A stretch of DNA of 64,000 nt from contig DAOPZC010000001.1 in the NCBI GenBank assembly GCA_035353175.1, forward strand, positions 203,459 to 267,458, given 5' to 3'. Shown piece after piece: positions 32,899-42,107 of the stretch (the first letter of the stretch is position 1; each line of letters opens with the position of its first letter). This DNA comes from DAOPZC01 sp035353175. Its GTDB lineage: Bacteria > Verrucomicrobiota > Kiritimatiellia > RFP12 > UBA1067. Below the pieces are notes generated by a model. That model was not told where the DNA came from. It ran no database searches and saw nothing but the letters and a program-made list of their open reading frames with translations. Both the position numbers and the translations under genes were made by a program.

Positions 32899-33447
32899 AT
32901 GAGAACACTGGTTTGTAGTTTATCCCTGGGTTTTCTTGTTAGTTTAGGTCTGACGGGGCAGGCCTCGGCCCAGATGGCCGAGGGGGCCCATCCCTACACG
33001 CCGTTCATGCTGAGTATCGCCGACCCGATTCAGGTGCCGACGCATGATTTCGACGTGGGCGGGCTGAGGATCCCGATCATCTACGGCCAGAGCCACGACT
33101 TCGACGGGCTGGATGTCGGTCTGGTGGGGCGCGCCACCGGTCACGGCAACGGCCTCCAGACGTGCGCCGTGAATATCGTGGACGGCGACGGGATGGGGCT
33201 GCAGGCCAACTGGCTGGCCGGCTATGTGGCGGGCGAATACCTCGGCTTCCAGGCCGGCACGGTCAACTACGCCGAGAAGGCGCAGGCGCTGCAGATCGGG
33301 TTCTACAACGGTGCGGGTTTCATCAAGGGCTGCCAGATCGGCGTGATCAACATCGCGCGGGAGATGATCGGCGTGCAGATCGGCGTCGTCAATGTGATCC
33401 AGAACAAGGACGTGCCGTTTATTCCGATCATTAATTGTTATTTCTGA
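32899..33447 (+). CDS. LA_2272-type surface repeat protein
   Basis: 182 aa, signal peptide ending in ASAQ. The second half is a chain of about six short repeats with pattern G-h-Q-h-G-h-h-N: GLQTCAVNI, GLQANWLAG, GFQAGTVNY, ALQIGFYNG, GCQIGVINI and GVQIGVVNV. This matches the repeats of LA_2272-type surface proteins, which may form a beta structure in the outer membrane or surface. ATG 32899 is preceded by AAAGGAG at good spacing. It heads a five-gene rightward operon. Function unknown. Confidence 0.7.
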   Translation: MRTLVCSLSLGFLVSLGLTGQASAQMAEGAHPYTPFMLSIADPIQVPTHDFDVGGLRIPIIYGQSHDFDGLDVGLVGRATGHGNGLQTCAVNIVDGDGMGLQANWLAGYVAGEYLGFQAGTVNYAEKAQALQIGFYNGAGFIKGCQIGVINIAREMIGVQIGVVNVIQNKDVPFIPIINCYF

Positions 33448-33458
33448 GGAGGTGCGCA

Positions 33459-34691
33459 ATGAAACAGAGTGTCTTTTTTGAGGGTGGCCGTCTGGCCGTG
33501 ATGCTGGCGGCGGCGTTGACCCTGGGCCTGCGGGCCCAAGTCGTGACGGAAGCGGAGAAGCTGGACCCCAACGCTTCTGCCGAGCTGCAGGCCTTCAAGG
33601 CCAAAGTGCAGGCCGCGAATCCCGGCATGGACGTCGTGTCGGTCGAGGCGGATGTGGTGAAGCGCGCGGTGCTGGCGCCGCGGCCGCAGCCGCAGAATCC
33701 CAAGATCGCGATCTTCGTGAAGAACCAGACCCGCGTGGTCGGCATGGACGACGAGGTGGACGGCGTTCGCGACCGCATCTCGGCGGAGCTGGCTGGCGCC
33801 GGTCTGATCGTGCTGGATAAAACGGAGGTCGCGGACAGCTTCAACCGCTTCAAGGTCACGACCGCCGAGGAGCGGGCCGGTCTGGTCGACGGTATTTTCA
33901 CCGGCGGTTCGACGGTGCGCGTGGCGCAGATGCTGGGCTGCGATTACATCATGCTGGTTTCCATCATCGATGCGAGCAGCACCGGCCGCATGGCGGGCGA
34001 CAAGCCGGTTACGGTCTTTACGCTGCGCATGACCACCAAAGTCAACGAGGCCGCCCAAGGCTCGTCGGTCTACGGCGCGAATTGGTCCAACAAGCTGCCG
34101 GTTCCCGGCCAGTACACGAGCGGGACCGACGGCATGAACTATTACAACGACCTGATCGACCAGTGGTCGAAAGCGACGGGCGAGGAGATCGCCGCGAAAA
34201 TGCCGACGTGGCGCCGCGCCGCGCCGGCTGACGCGCCGCTGGCCGAGTTCAGCGTTTCCACCACGATCGATGAGCTGATCAAGGGCCTGGAGTCCGGGGT
34301 GCGCGCGCCGAACGAGATGCTCGACGAGATGCGCCGGTTGGTCGGCGGCGTGACCGTGGAGCTCGACGGCGCGACCGTGGGCTCCTCGCCGGGCACGTTC
34401 AAGGCGGCGCCGGGCCTGCATCAGCTGCGCATCACCCGGCAGTGGATGCAGCCGTGGCAGCAGACGGTCAACATCCAGCCGGGCGCGACGTTCCGCGTGG
34501 CGCTGGAGCTGTCGGACGCCGGGGCGCAGAAGTACCAGTCGCTCGAAAGATTCCGCGCCGCCGTGGCGCTCGGTTATGCCGAGGCGGTCTACCGCAAGGG
34601 CATCAAGATCAACTTTGATACGGCGGCTTGGCAAAGCGTCGGCGACTTCCATGGAAGCGACATCAAGGTGCAACAGAACACGGTGCGCTGA
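33459..34691 (+). CDS. CsgG-like protein with C-terminal PEGA domain
   Basis: 410 aa, signal peptide (LAVMLAAALTLGLRAQ). Middle region is CsgG/LpoB-like: PKIAIFVKNQTRVVGMDDEVDGVRDRISAELAGAGLIVLDKTEVAD and VAQMLGCDYIMLVSIIDASS. Residues about 300-355 form a PEGA domain (VTVELDGATVGSSPGTFKAAPGLHQLRITR), a surface/carbohydrate-associated beta domain. It starts 11 bp after the repeat protein with a GAGGAGGTG ribosome site. Role probably in the outer membrane together with the following lipoproteins. Confidence 0.8.
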   Translation: MKQSVFFEGGRLAVMLAAALTLGLRAQVVTEAEKLDPNASAELQAFKAKVQAANPGMDVVSVEADVVKRAVLAPRPQPQNPKIAIFVKNQTRVVGMDDEVDGVRDRISAELAGAGLIVLDKTEVADSFNRFKVTTAEERAGLVDGIFTGGSTVRVAQMLGCDYIMLVSIIDASSTGRMAGDKPVTVFTLRMTTKVNEAAQGSSVYGANWSNKLPVPGQYTSGTDGMNYYNDLIDQWSKATGEEIAAKMPTWRRAAPADAPLAEFSVSTTIDELIKGLESGVRAPNEMLDEMRRLVGGVTVELDGATVGSSPGTFKAAPGLHQLRITRQWMQPWQQTVNIQPGATFRVALELSDAGAQKYQSLERFRAAVALGYAEAVYRKGIKINFDTAAWQSVGDFHGSDIKVQQNTVR

Positions 34692-34747
34692 CCGGCGGCG
34701 CCGCGTGTGCGAAGAGGCCCTGTTTCCCTGATGGGAGGTAGACCTTC

Positions 34748-36280
34748 ATGATGGGTGTCAAAGAGTGTGGTGCGGCCCTGCGGGCACTCGGCTTCGGCCT
34801 GTGCGTGCTCGCGGGTGCCGGATGTGTCTCGACGAACGTCAAGGTGGATCAGGCTTTGGGCAGCCTGCGGGCGGGCGACGATCTCCAGGCGCTGAAATGG
34901 TCCGAGAAGCTCAAGCACAGCATCTACAGCCAGGAGCTCGGTTACATCGAGACCGGCCGCGTGCGGATGCTGTCGGGCGACTTTTTGGGCAGCTCGACCA
35001 ACTTTTCAGCCGTGATCGACACGGTGATCGAGAAGACCGAGTCCGGGCCGGTGATCAAAGTCGGCGACGTGGGCGCCAACGTGCTGGCCGGGACGCTGAC
35101 GGACGACCGGACGCGGGGCTACCGCGTGCCGGCCTATGAGTTCATCCAGGCCTTGCAGTACCAGATGCTCAACCACCTCTTTCTGGGGAAGCCGGACGCC
35201 GCGATGGTCGAGGCGCGCCGGGCGGTTTTCGCGCAGGACCAGCTGGCCGAGAAATACGGCAAGGACGTGCAGGACGCGCGGACGAAGGCGGAGGGCTCGC
35301 ACGCCGCCGTGCTCGGCAAGGTCGACGCCCAGATGGAAAACATGGCCCCGGTCATCGAGATGACCCGCAGCTCGTTTGAGAACGGGCTGGCCTGGTATCT
35401 CTGCGGCGTGCTGTTCGAGCAGGACAACGACCGCGCGAACGCCTCGCTCGCGTATCGCAAGGCCTGGGAGTTGACGCCGGGAAACCCGTACGTGCAGAAA
35501 GATTTCCTGCGCCTGCTCCGCACGCAGGATGCGGAGGCGTTCAAGGGCCTCGCGCGGCAGGCCAACGTCAATCCCGATTCGCTGGCAAAGCCGGCGACCG
35601 AGATCATCCTGATCGCCGAAGAGGGCTTCGTGCCGCAGCGCCAGTCGGTCAAGATCCCCCTGCCGATCCCGGGCGTGAACACGCTGACGTCGGTCGACTT
35701 CCCGCTTTATCGCGATCCCGGCTATTCGCCGATGGCGCTCGAGATCCGCGAGAACGACCAGCCCCTCGGCCTGAGCGCGCAGGCGCTCTCGGTACAGTCG
35801 CTGGCCTATCGCGACCTCAAGGAGAAGATCCCGGGCATCGCGGTCCGCAACGTGACGCGCGTCGCGACGCGCGTCGCCGCGCAGGCCGTGGCCAACCAGG
35901 GCGGGGATGCGCTGAAGTACAGCGTGCTGGCGTTCAATGCGGTCTCGACGGTCATCAACCGGGCCGACACGCGCGCCTGGTACACGCTGCCGATGGTGGC
36001 GCACCTGTATCGCGGCGCGATTGCCCCCGGCGAACATACGCTGGAGCTGCGCAACCAGGCGAACGGCTTCGTCACGCGTTTTCCGGTCAGCGTGGCGCAG
36101 GGCGAGACGCGCATCGTGTGGGTCGCCGATCTCGGCGGCAACGCGCGCGTCGCCACGGCGTCCTTGAACGGCAAGGGCGCGCCGACCACGTTTCAGGTCT
36201 GCGGCAGCATGCTGGCCGGATATCCGGCCGTGACCCTGCCGGGCGGACCGCGGACGTTGCAGGGTGTGAATGCGCGATAG
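34748..36280 (+). CDS. COG3014-type lipoprotein
   Basis: 510 aa; signal peptide with lipobox (FGLCVLAGAGC). Mature part begins with TPR-like helices (about 30-270; YEFIQALQYQMLNHLFLGKPDAAMVEARRAV, FENGLAWYLCGVLFEQDNDRANASLAYRKAWELTP) followed by a beta-rich C-terminal domain (IGEEGFVPQRQSV-type strand, WYTLPMVAHLYRGAIAPGEHTLEL). This architecture and its neighbours YcfL and LpoB match COG3014 proteins, whose function is unknown but envelope-linked. GGGAGGT precedes the ATG. Confidence 0.8.
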   Translation: MMGVKECGAALRALGFGLCVLAGAGCVSTNVKVDQALGSLRAGDDLQALKWSEKLKHSIYSQELGYIETGRVRMLSGDFLGSSTNFSAVIDTVIEKTESGPVIKVGDVGANVLAGTLTDDRTRGYRVPAYEFIQALQYQMLNHLFLGKPDAAMVEARRAVFAQDQLAEKYGKDVQDARTKAEGSHAAVLGKVDAQMENMAPVIEMTRSSFENGLAWYLCGVLFEQDNDRANASLAYRKAWELTPGNPYVQKDFLRLLRTQDAEAFKGLARQANVNPDSLAKPATEIILIAEEGFVPQRQSVKIPLPIPGVNTLTSVDFPLYRDPGYSPMALEIRENDQPLGLSAQALSVQSLAYRDLKEKIPGIAVRNVTRVATRVAAQAVANQGGDALKYSVLAFNAVSTVINRADTRAWYTLPMVAHLYRGAIAPGEHTLELRNQANGFVTRFPVSVAQGETRIVWVADLGGNARVATASLNGKGAPTTFQVCGSMLAGYPAVTLPGGPRTLQGVNAR

Positions 36281-36308
36281 GGCGCTGACAAAGAAAGGAA
36301 AGGATAAA

Positions 36309-36731
36309 ATGAAACGGATCAATTCACTATTTGGAGCGGCCGTTCTGACGGCTGCGTTGGCCGCGCTGACCGGTTGCGTTGAAACGGCGGGCACGACGGT
36401 CATCACGGATCACACGACGGGCGGCACGGATGTCCTTGAGGACAGCACGCGCCTGAAAGACCAGCTCCAGGTGCTGAAGGTCAATTACGATGAGGTGAAC
36501 GGGCTGAAACGGGTGCACATCACCGTGATGTCCACCAAGCACCGCCGCCTGCGGCTGAACTACCGCATCGCGTGGTTCGACGCGAACGGCATGGAGCTCG
36601 ATCCGAGCGCCAAGACCTACCGCACGCTGCTCGTGGAGGGCCGCGATACGGTGACCGTCACCGGCGTGGCCAATTCGGCGGCGGGCGTCACGTCGAAACT
36701 GCGCGTGCGCGACCTGGAAGCGGCGGATTAA
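36309..36731 (+). CDS. ycfL: YcfL family lipoprotein (DUF1425)
   Basis: 140 aa with lipobox LAALTGC. The domain LQVLKVNYDEVNGLKRVHITVMSTKHRRLRLNYRIAWFDANGMEL is the DUF1425/YcfL beta-sandwich. In E. coli ycfL lies directly before lpoB, and the same order occurs here. AGGAAAGGA precedes ATG 36309; an in-frame ATG 39 bp upstream lacks a ribosome site. Confidence 0.85.
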   Translation: MKRINSLFGAAVLTAALAALTGCVETAGTTVITDHTTGGTDVLEDSTRLKDQLQVLKVNYDEVNGLKRVHITVMSTKHRRLRLNYRIAWFDANGMELDPSAKTYRTLLVEGRDTVTVTGVANSAAGVTSKLRVRDLEAAD

Positions 36732-36758
36732 CAACGGACAAGAAAGCGAGGAACGGAT

Positions 36759-37361
36759 ATGAACTACGGATATTTTGCAATGATGGGTGTGGCCGCTGCG
36801 GCCATGTTGATGACGGGGTGCGCGACGCCCCCCAAAGTGCGCGAGGTGGAGCTGGACCGCGCGCCGATCACCTCTAAGCTGGAGCCGCAGGACGTGCGGC
36901 GCACGGTGGAGAAGATGGCGGAGTCGTTGCTGAGCGCGCCGGGCGTGCGCGAAGCGGTCGGCGGCAGCCGTCCGGTGCTGGACGTCGAGCCGCTGAAGAA
37001 CCGCTCCACGCAGCACGTCGACATGGTGAGCATCACCGATTCGCTGCGCATGCAGCTGCTGCGCTCGGGGATGTTCCGGTTTGTCGACAAGTCGACCTCG
37101 GGCACGGACATCGAGTTCATGGACGCGCAGGCCAATCTCGGGCTGACCGACCAGAAGAAGGCGATCAAGCCGGGCCAGCAGAGCGCGGCGCAGATGTACC
37201 TGACCGGCGCGTTGAGCGAGATCAAGACGCAGGTGGGCCGGACGGTCGACCAGTACTACAAGTTCTCGATGACCCTCAAGGACTTGCGCACGGGCGAACT
37301 CGTCTGGGCCGACGAGCAGGAGATCCGCAAGGAGAGCGTCAGGCCTCCGCTGGGCTTCTGA
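36759..37361 (+). CDS. lpoB: Penicillin-binding protein activator LpoB
   Basis: 200 aa outer-membrane lipoprotein (lipobox AMLMTGC). Family strings: QDVRRTVEKMAESLLSAP, RPVLDVEPLKNRSTQHVDM, ITDSLRMQLLRSGMFRFVDKS, QMYLTGALSEIKTQVGRTVDQYYKFSMTLKDLRTGELVW. LpoB reaches through peptidoglycan and activates the synthase PBP1b. Here it closes a five-gene lipoprotein operon with a terminator 28 bp after the stop. No PBP gene is nearby in the window. Confidence 0.9.
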   Translation: MNYGYFAMMGVAAAAMLMTGCATPPKVREVELDRAPITSKLEPQDVRRTVEKMAESLLSAPGVREAVGGSRPVLDVEPLKNRSTQHVDMVSITDSLRMQLLRSGMFRFVDKSTSGTDIEFMDAQANLGLTDQKKAIKPGQQSAAQMYLTGALSEIKTQVGRTVDQYYKFSMTLKDLRTGELVWADEQEIRKESVRPPLGF

Positions 37362-37388
37362 TCCTCCGCGCAGAACAGGGGTTCCGCA

Positions 37389-37420
37389 CAGCTCCGCCGC
37401 GAGGCGGAGCTGTTTTTTTT
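37389..37420 (+). terminator. Rho-independent terminator after lpoB
   Basis: CAGCTCCGCC (37389-37398), loop GCGA, GGCGGAGCTG (37403-37412), then eight T (37413-37420). A perfect 10-bp stem with T-run. Confidence 0.92.
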
Positions 37421-37425
37421 GACGC

Positions 37426-37454
37426 TTGACGGGCTCTGGCCATCGGGGTAACGT
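37426..37454 (+). promoter_or_regulatory. Predicted promoter of the first giant repeat protein
   Basis: TTGACG (37426-37431), 17 bp, TAACGT (37449-37454), directly after the lpoB terminator and 36 bp before the ATG. Confidence 0.5.
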
Positions 37455-37490
37455 GATGGACAAAAGAATTGTGATATGGGGGGAGAGGGG

Positions 37491-40400
37491 ATGAGAAAAA
37501 CGGTGTTTTCTGCGTTATTGCTGTCGTGCGTCGGTGCGGTTGTTCAGGCCCAGTCCTTCTTGACGTACAACGGCGCGACGAAAGGCGACTGGTTCGCCGA
37601 AAACGTCTGGCTCAATGAGTCGGGTGCGGCGGTCAGCTGGCAGGACGGGGCGGTCGCCATCATCACCAACAAGGAGGTGACCCTTACGGCCGACGCGGTG
37701 GCCTACGGTCTCAACCCGCATATGACCGGCCGGTACTGCGTGTACGGGACCGGCAAGCTGACCCTCGGCGCGGGCGGCGTGTATAAGACGGGGGCCGGCG
37801 AATTCAACATCCAGTGTAAGGGCGGCCTGCATTTGTCGGCTTCGCAGGCGTGGACGGCGCCCTCCGGCGGGCTGGTTTGTCTCGACGGAATGCTGCCCTT
37901 CACGGCGGCGGACGGCGTGACGCTGACCGGCAACGGCAGCACGGTGGTCCGTCTGAACGCCGCCGGCGCATTCACTACGAACAACACGGTTTATATCCAG
38001 TCGCCCGCGACACTCTCGCCTTCCGTCGGCAATCGCCTCGGCGCGCCGAAGGTGATCCTTGACGGCAGCGGTTCCCGTATGGGGCTCGGCAGCGTCAATG
38101 AAGTATATTACATCAATGATACATGGCTGTGCAGCCGGCTGATCCTGCGCAACGGCGCGTCGTTCGACGCGCCGGGACGCACGTTCGACATTCCCGCGCT
38201 GGAGGTGGAGACGCCGACGAACGCGGCGGTTTCGTCAGTGACCGGCGCGGCCGCCCTGTCCCTTGCCCGCGCAGAAACTGAGCTGCGCGTGGCGTCGGGC
38301 GCGACGCTGCAGATGACCGTTCCGCTGGCGAACGCTGCGGGCGTCGCCGCGGCGCTGCGCAAAACCGGCACGGGCTTGCTCATCCTGAACGCCGCCAACA
38401 CGTTTTCGGGCGGCGTCGCGGCCGATGACGGCTGGGTGCGCCTGACACAGGCGACGGGCGCGGGCCCGGGCGCGATCGCCTTGGCGGCCTCGTCCGTGCT
38501 GGAGCTCTCGGCGGCCGGTCTCGTGGCGAACCACATTTCAGGCGCGGGACGGGTGGTCAAGTCAGGCGGCGGATCGGTCACGCTGACCGGCGCCAACGCC
38601 TATGCGGGCGGCACCTCGCTCTCGGGCGGCGTGACGCGCGTGAGCGCGCCGTCCGTGCTCGGCCCTGGCGCGGTGGACATCCGCGCCGGGGCGAGCCTGG
38701 TGCTGACGGCGACGCAGGCGGTGGCGGCGGCAGACCGGGCGCGGTTGACGGGCAGCGGCAACGTCCTGGCCGGCACGGGCGCTGAGATTGTCTGGGGCGC
38801 GGACTATGCCGTGGCAGGCGGGCTCGCGCTGGATGCGGAGCTGGGCGGCACGATGGAGGTCGGTCAGCTCACCGGCGCGGGATTCACGAAAACGAATGCC
38901 GGCAAGCTGCGCATCGCGGGCACGACCGGTTACAGTGGCGAGATTGTGGTGAACGCAGGTGTGCTGGAGATCGGCAGCACCGCGAACCTCGCGGACGGCG
39001 TGACGGTGCGGACCGAAGGGAGCGGCGTCGTGCAGCTCGACGCGCTCGCCGGGCAGGATCTCGGCAGAATCACGGGCTCCCGCGCGGTCGCTTTCAAGGA
39101 CGGCGCGACCGTCGCAATCAGCACGGACACGTTGTCCGTGACGCCGGCGACGGTCACCAACGAGACGTGGTCGATCGTGCCGCTGACCGGTTCTGCGGAT
39201 TTGGTCAAGACCGGGCCGGGGACGCTGGTCGTCTCAAACGCGGCCGCGTTCACCGGCCGCGTTCGGATGCTGCAGGGGCTGTTGCGGTCGGTCGGCGCCA
39301 TCGGCAACAATTCGGTGACGGTGTCCAACGGGATTTTCTCGGCCTTCGGCCCGGGGACCGTGTTGCAGAACACGTTCACTGTGGCGGGCGGGACGTTGTT
39401 GGCCGACAACGGCGGAAGCCTCGGGACGGGAACGATCGCGTTGCTGTCGGCCGGCACGCTGGCGGCCACCAACGCCGGCACGCTGGGATCGGGTTCGCTG
39501 GCGCTCAGCGCGGGAACGCTGCGCATGGATGCGGGCGGGACAGCGGGCACGCGGGCGATCACCGTGTCCGGCAGCGGCTTGATTCAGGTTTACGACGGCG
39601 CGGGATTCGACAACGCCACACTGACGCTCGGCGGCGGCACGCTCGACTTCCGTGCGACCACGACGATGAACAAGGAGGTGACGTTGACGGCCAACGCGAC
39701 CTGTAGCGCGACAACGCCGGCCGGCGCGGCTGCGCCGACGGTTGCGACGTTGGCTGGCGCGTTCAATGCGCCCGGCGGCAAGAAGCTGAGCGTGTCCGGC
39801 AATGGACGGTTGCAGCTGGCGGGCGGCGGCACGTTTAGTGGGGGCGGGGAACTTTTTGTGATCGGCGGCGGCGACCTGACGGTCGTCTCGAACAAGGTGA
39901 CGGTCACCGGATATGCGGGCCTCGAAGCCGGCGGCAAGCGCTTCGCGGTCGCAGACGGCGGAACGTTCGAGATGGCGGGCTCCGGCAAGCGGTTACATGC
40001 CGGACACGGCAACGGCACCGCGCTGTTCGAAGTGCTGACCGGCGGCGTCTTCAACGCCAGGTCGGGCAACGATGTCTGCATCGGGCTGAACGGCGGATCC
40101 TGCACGTTCCGGCTGAACGGCGGGGAAGCAGCTGTGGCAAACGGCGGCGTCTTCGTGATGGGAGAGGCTTCCGCGGCCAGCACGGGCGCGGTCGAATTAG
40201 TCGCGGGGACACTGAAAACCAGCCGTCAGCTCAAGACGGGCACCGGCACCGGCACCGTCGTTTTCAAAGGCGGCATGCTGCAATCGGACGGCGCGAACAG
40301 CTACGATCCTTGGATCGCGACGAATATTCTTGTGACGGTCGACGTCGCGGGAGGTACGGTCGATACGCTCGGGCGCGATATGAAGCTGGGCTCGTCTGCG

Positions 40401-42035
40401 CTGGCCGGGCCGGGGGCGTTGTCGGTGTGCGGCGGCGGCTCGGTGCTGTTTTCGGCCGGCTCGGCCAACTGGTCAGGCGGCGTGACCCTGGACCAGGTTT
40501 CGGTCGCGGCTGCGGGGACCAATGCGCTGGGCACGGGCCGCGTGACGCTCGGGACCAACACCCTGCGCATCGGCGCGAGCGCGCTTTTGTCCAACACGGT
40601 CGTCGCGCCGGCCGAAGGCGGAGCCGTGGCGGTCGACGCCGGGACGACCGGCGTGGTGGCCACGCTGTCGGGCGGCCGGCTTCTGAAGCAGGGCGGCGGA
40701 GAACTCGTGGCCGATGATGTGACGGCGGGGACGGATCTCGCCATCCAAGGCGGCACGGTGAAGGCGATGCCGGTCGCAGAGGTCATCAAGGCGCCGGCGG
40801 GTACGCCGGTGATCTGGATGGACGCGTCGGCGGCCGCGTCGCTGGTGACGGTCACGTCGAACGATGTCAGCCGCTGGTACGACTGCCGCACGCCCGGCAA
40901 TACGGCGGGGTTCTTCGCCACGAACCTGTATAACCGGCCGATGCTGGTCACCAACGCGCTCAACGGCTTGCCGGTGCTCGATTTCGGTAAACTGGGACAG
41001 AGCGGGCAGGCGAACGAGAACCGCATGATGGTGTTCAAGGGCTATCAGACCAACATCCGCTCGGTCTTCTGGGTGATCGGCAGCCGCAACGGCGGCGGTT
41101 TCCTGCTGGGCGACAGTCAGGTGGCCGGCTCGGCGCGCCACTTCCACCGCAGCAGCGGCGGCGGCCTTTACGGCGGCGTGCCGGGCGATCCGCTTTGGGG
41201 CGGCGTCGGGCAGGAAAAGGGCCTCGTGCGGGCCGGCGAGACCTGGACGAACGGGGCGCCGGTGAACGGCGCGGCGACGGGTCTCAGCGGCAGCTACGAT
41301 CTCGTTTCGTGGCGGCTTTCCGAGGCGGACGATGCGGCGGACAACACGCCGGGGGCGGTCTGGTTCGCGTCCTGCTACGCGCCGACCGACGGCCGGCTGA
41401 ACGGCGGTCAGGAGCTGGCCGAGGTGTTGATCTATACCAACCGGCTGAGCGAGGCCGCCCGCCAAGCCACGGAGCGTTATCTGTTCCGCAAGTGGTTCCC
41501 GGCGCGCGAGCCGGCGGGGCTGGCTCTCGGCAGGGTCTCTCTGGACGGCGCGGGCGCGGGCTTCGTCAACGCGTATCCGGGGCCTGTGCGCGTGGCGGAA
41601 CTTGTGATCAATGCGGCGGATATCTTTGTGGAGGGGGCCGCCGGCGGCACGTCGGTGGACCTGCTGACGGTCGCCTCCGGCGGCGTGTTGGACGCGGCGC
41701 GCCTTGCGGCGCTGGCGGTGGGCGACTTGGATATGCGGGAACAGTCGATGCTGGCGGTGGCCTTCGACGCGGCTGGCGCGGCTCCGGTTCTGAACGTGTC
41801 GGGCGACCTGACCCTGCCGGCGGCGGCACGGTACACGGTGTCGCTCGCGGCGGGGGTGGCGCCGCCGTCCAGCGCGCTTCTGATCGCGGTGGACGGAGCC
41901 GTTCTGACGCCTGCGGGCGCGACGGACTGGGCCCATGCGGGGCAGGTGTCGCGCGCCTCCCGGGTGATCGTGGACGCCGCGGCGCGGACGGTCTGGCTCA
42001 ACACGCCGCGCGGCACGCTGCTGAGCGTCCGGTAG
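37491..42035 (+). CDS. Giant autotransporter-associated beta-strand-repeat protein with LamG-like domain
   Basis: 1514 aa, secreted (signal ends in VVQAQ). The mature protein opens with a W-rich cap (YNGATKGDWFAENVW) and then consists of Gly/Ala/Thr-rich strands of the passenger-repeat type, for example LRKTGTGLLILNAANTFSGGV and VVKSGGGSVTLTGANAYAGGT. Residues about 1102-1334 form a LamG/concanavalin-like domain (VIWMDASAAASLVTV ... EVLIYTNRLSEAARQATERYLFRKW). There is no C-terminal beta-barrel; the protein ends in PRGTLLSVR, a tail similar to RGTLMWLK of the second giant protein. It has its own promoter. Probably a surface or secreted fibre-like binding protein; not a true type V autotransporter. 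Confidence 0.85.
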   Translation: MRKTVFSALLLSCVGAVVQAQSFLTYNGATKGDWFAENVWLNESGAAVSWQDGAVAIITNKEVTLTADAVAYGLNPHMTGRYCVYGTGKLTLGAGGVYKTGAGEFNIQCKGGLHLSASQAWTAPSGGLVCLDGMLPFTAADGVTLTGNGSTVVRLNAAGAFTTNNTVYIQSPATLSPSVGNRLGAPKVILDGSGSRMGLGSVNEVYYINDTWLCSRLILRNGASFDAPGRTFDIPALEVETPTNAAVSSVTGAAALSLARAETELRVASGATLQMTVPLANAAGVAAALRKTGTGLLILNAANTFSGGVAADDGWVRLTQATGAGPGAIALAASSVLELSAAGLVANHISGAGRVVKSGGGSVTLTGANAYAGGTSLSGGVTRVSAPSVLGPGAVDIRAGASLVLTATQAVAAADRARLTGSGNVLAGTGAEIVWGADYAVAGGLALDAELGGTMEVGQLTGAGFTKTNAGKLRIAGTTGYSGEIVVNAGVLEIGSTANLADGVTVRTEGSGVVQLDALAGQDLGRITGSRAVAFKDGATVAISTDTLSVTPATVTNETWSIVPLTGSADLVKTGPGTLVVSNAAAFTGRVRMLQGLLRSVGAIGNNSVTVSNGIFSAFGPGTVLQNTFTVAGGTLLADNGGSLGTGTIALLSAGTLAATNAGTLGSGSLALSAGTLRMDAGGTAGTRAITVSGSGLIQVYDGAGFDNATLTLGGGTLDFRATTTMNKEVTLTANATCSATTPAGAAAPTVATLAGAFNAPGGKKLSVSGNGRLQLAGGGTFSGGGELFVIGGGDLTVVSNKVTVTGYAGLEAGGKRFAVADGGTFEMAGSGKRLHAGHGNGTALFEVLTGGVFNARSGNDVCIGLNGGSCTFRLNGGEAAVANGGVFVMGEASAASTGAVELVAGTLKTSRQLKTGTGTGTVVFKGGMLQSDGANSYDPWIATNILVTVDVAGGTVDTLGRDMKLGSSALAGPGALSVCGGGSVLFSAGSANWSGGVTLDQVSVAAAGTNALGTGRVTLGTNTLRIGASALLSNTVVAPAEGGAVAVDAGTTGVVATLSGGRLLKQGGGELVADDVTAGTDLAIQGGTVKAMPVAEVIKAPAGTPVIWMDASAAASLVTVTSNDVSRWYDCRTPGNTAGFFATNLYNRPMLVTNALNGLPVLDFGKLGQSGQANENRMMVFKGYQTNIRSVFWVIGSRNGGGFLLGDSQVAGSARHFHRSSGGGLYGGVPGDPLWGGVGQEKGLVRAGETWTNGAPVNGAATGLSGSYDLVSWRLSEADDAADNTPGAVWFASCYAPTDGRLNGGQELAEVLIYTNRLSEAARQATERYLFRKWFPAREPAGLALGRVSLDGAGAGFVNAYPGPVRVAELVINAADIFVEGAAGGTSVDLLTVASGGVLDAARLAALAVGDLDMREQSMLAVAFDAAGAAPVLNVSGDLTLPAAARYTVSLAAGVAPPSSALLIAVDGAVLTPAGATDWAHAGQVSRASRVIVDAAARTVWLNTPRGTLLSVR

Positions 42036-42049
42036 AGGGGCGTGTCCGC

Positions 42050-42078
42050 TTTACGCTGCCGTTCGGAAAGGTTATAAT
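42050..42078 (+). promoter_or_regulatory. Predicted promoter of the DUF6941-like gene
   Basis: TTTACG (42050-42055), exactly 17 bp, TATAAT (42073-42078), 30 bp before the ATG at 42108, which follows CGGAGGGG. Confidence 0.65.
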
Positions 42079-42107
42079 TACGGCTTAACCACCGGAGGGG
42101 AAGACCT

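Noticed and set aside
37491..42035. Classical type V autotransporter
   Set aside because: The passenger-type repeats are there, but no C-terminal beta-barrel; the protein ends shortly after small beta-rich domains with RGTLLSVR.
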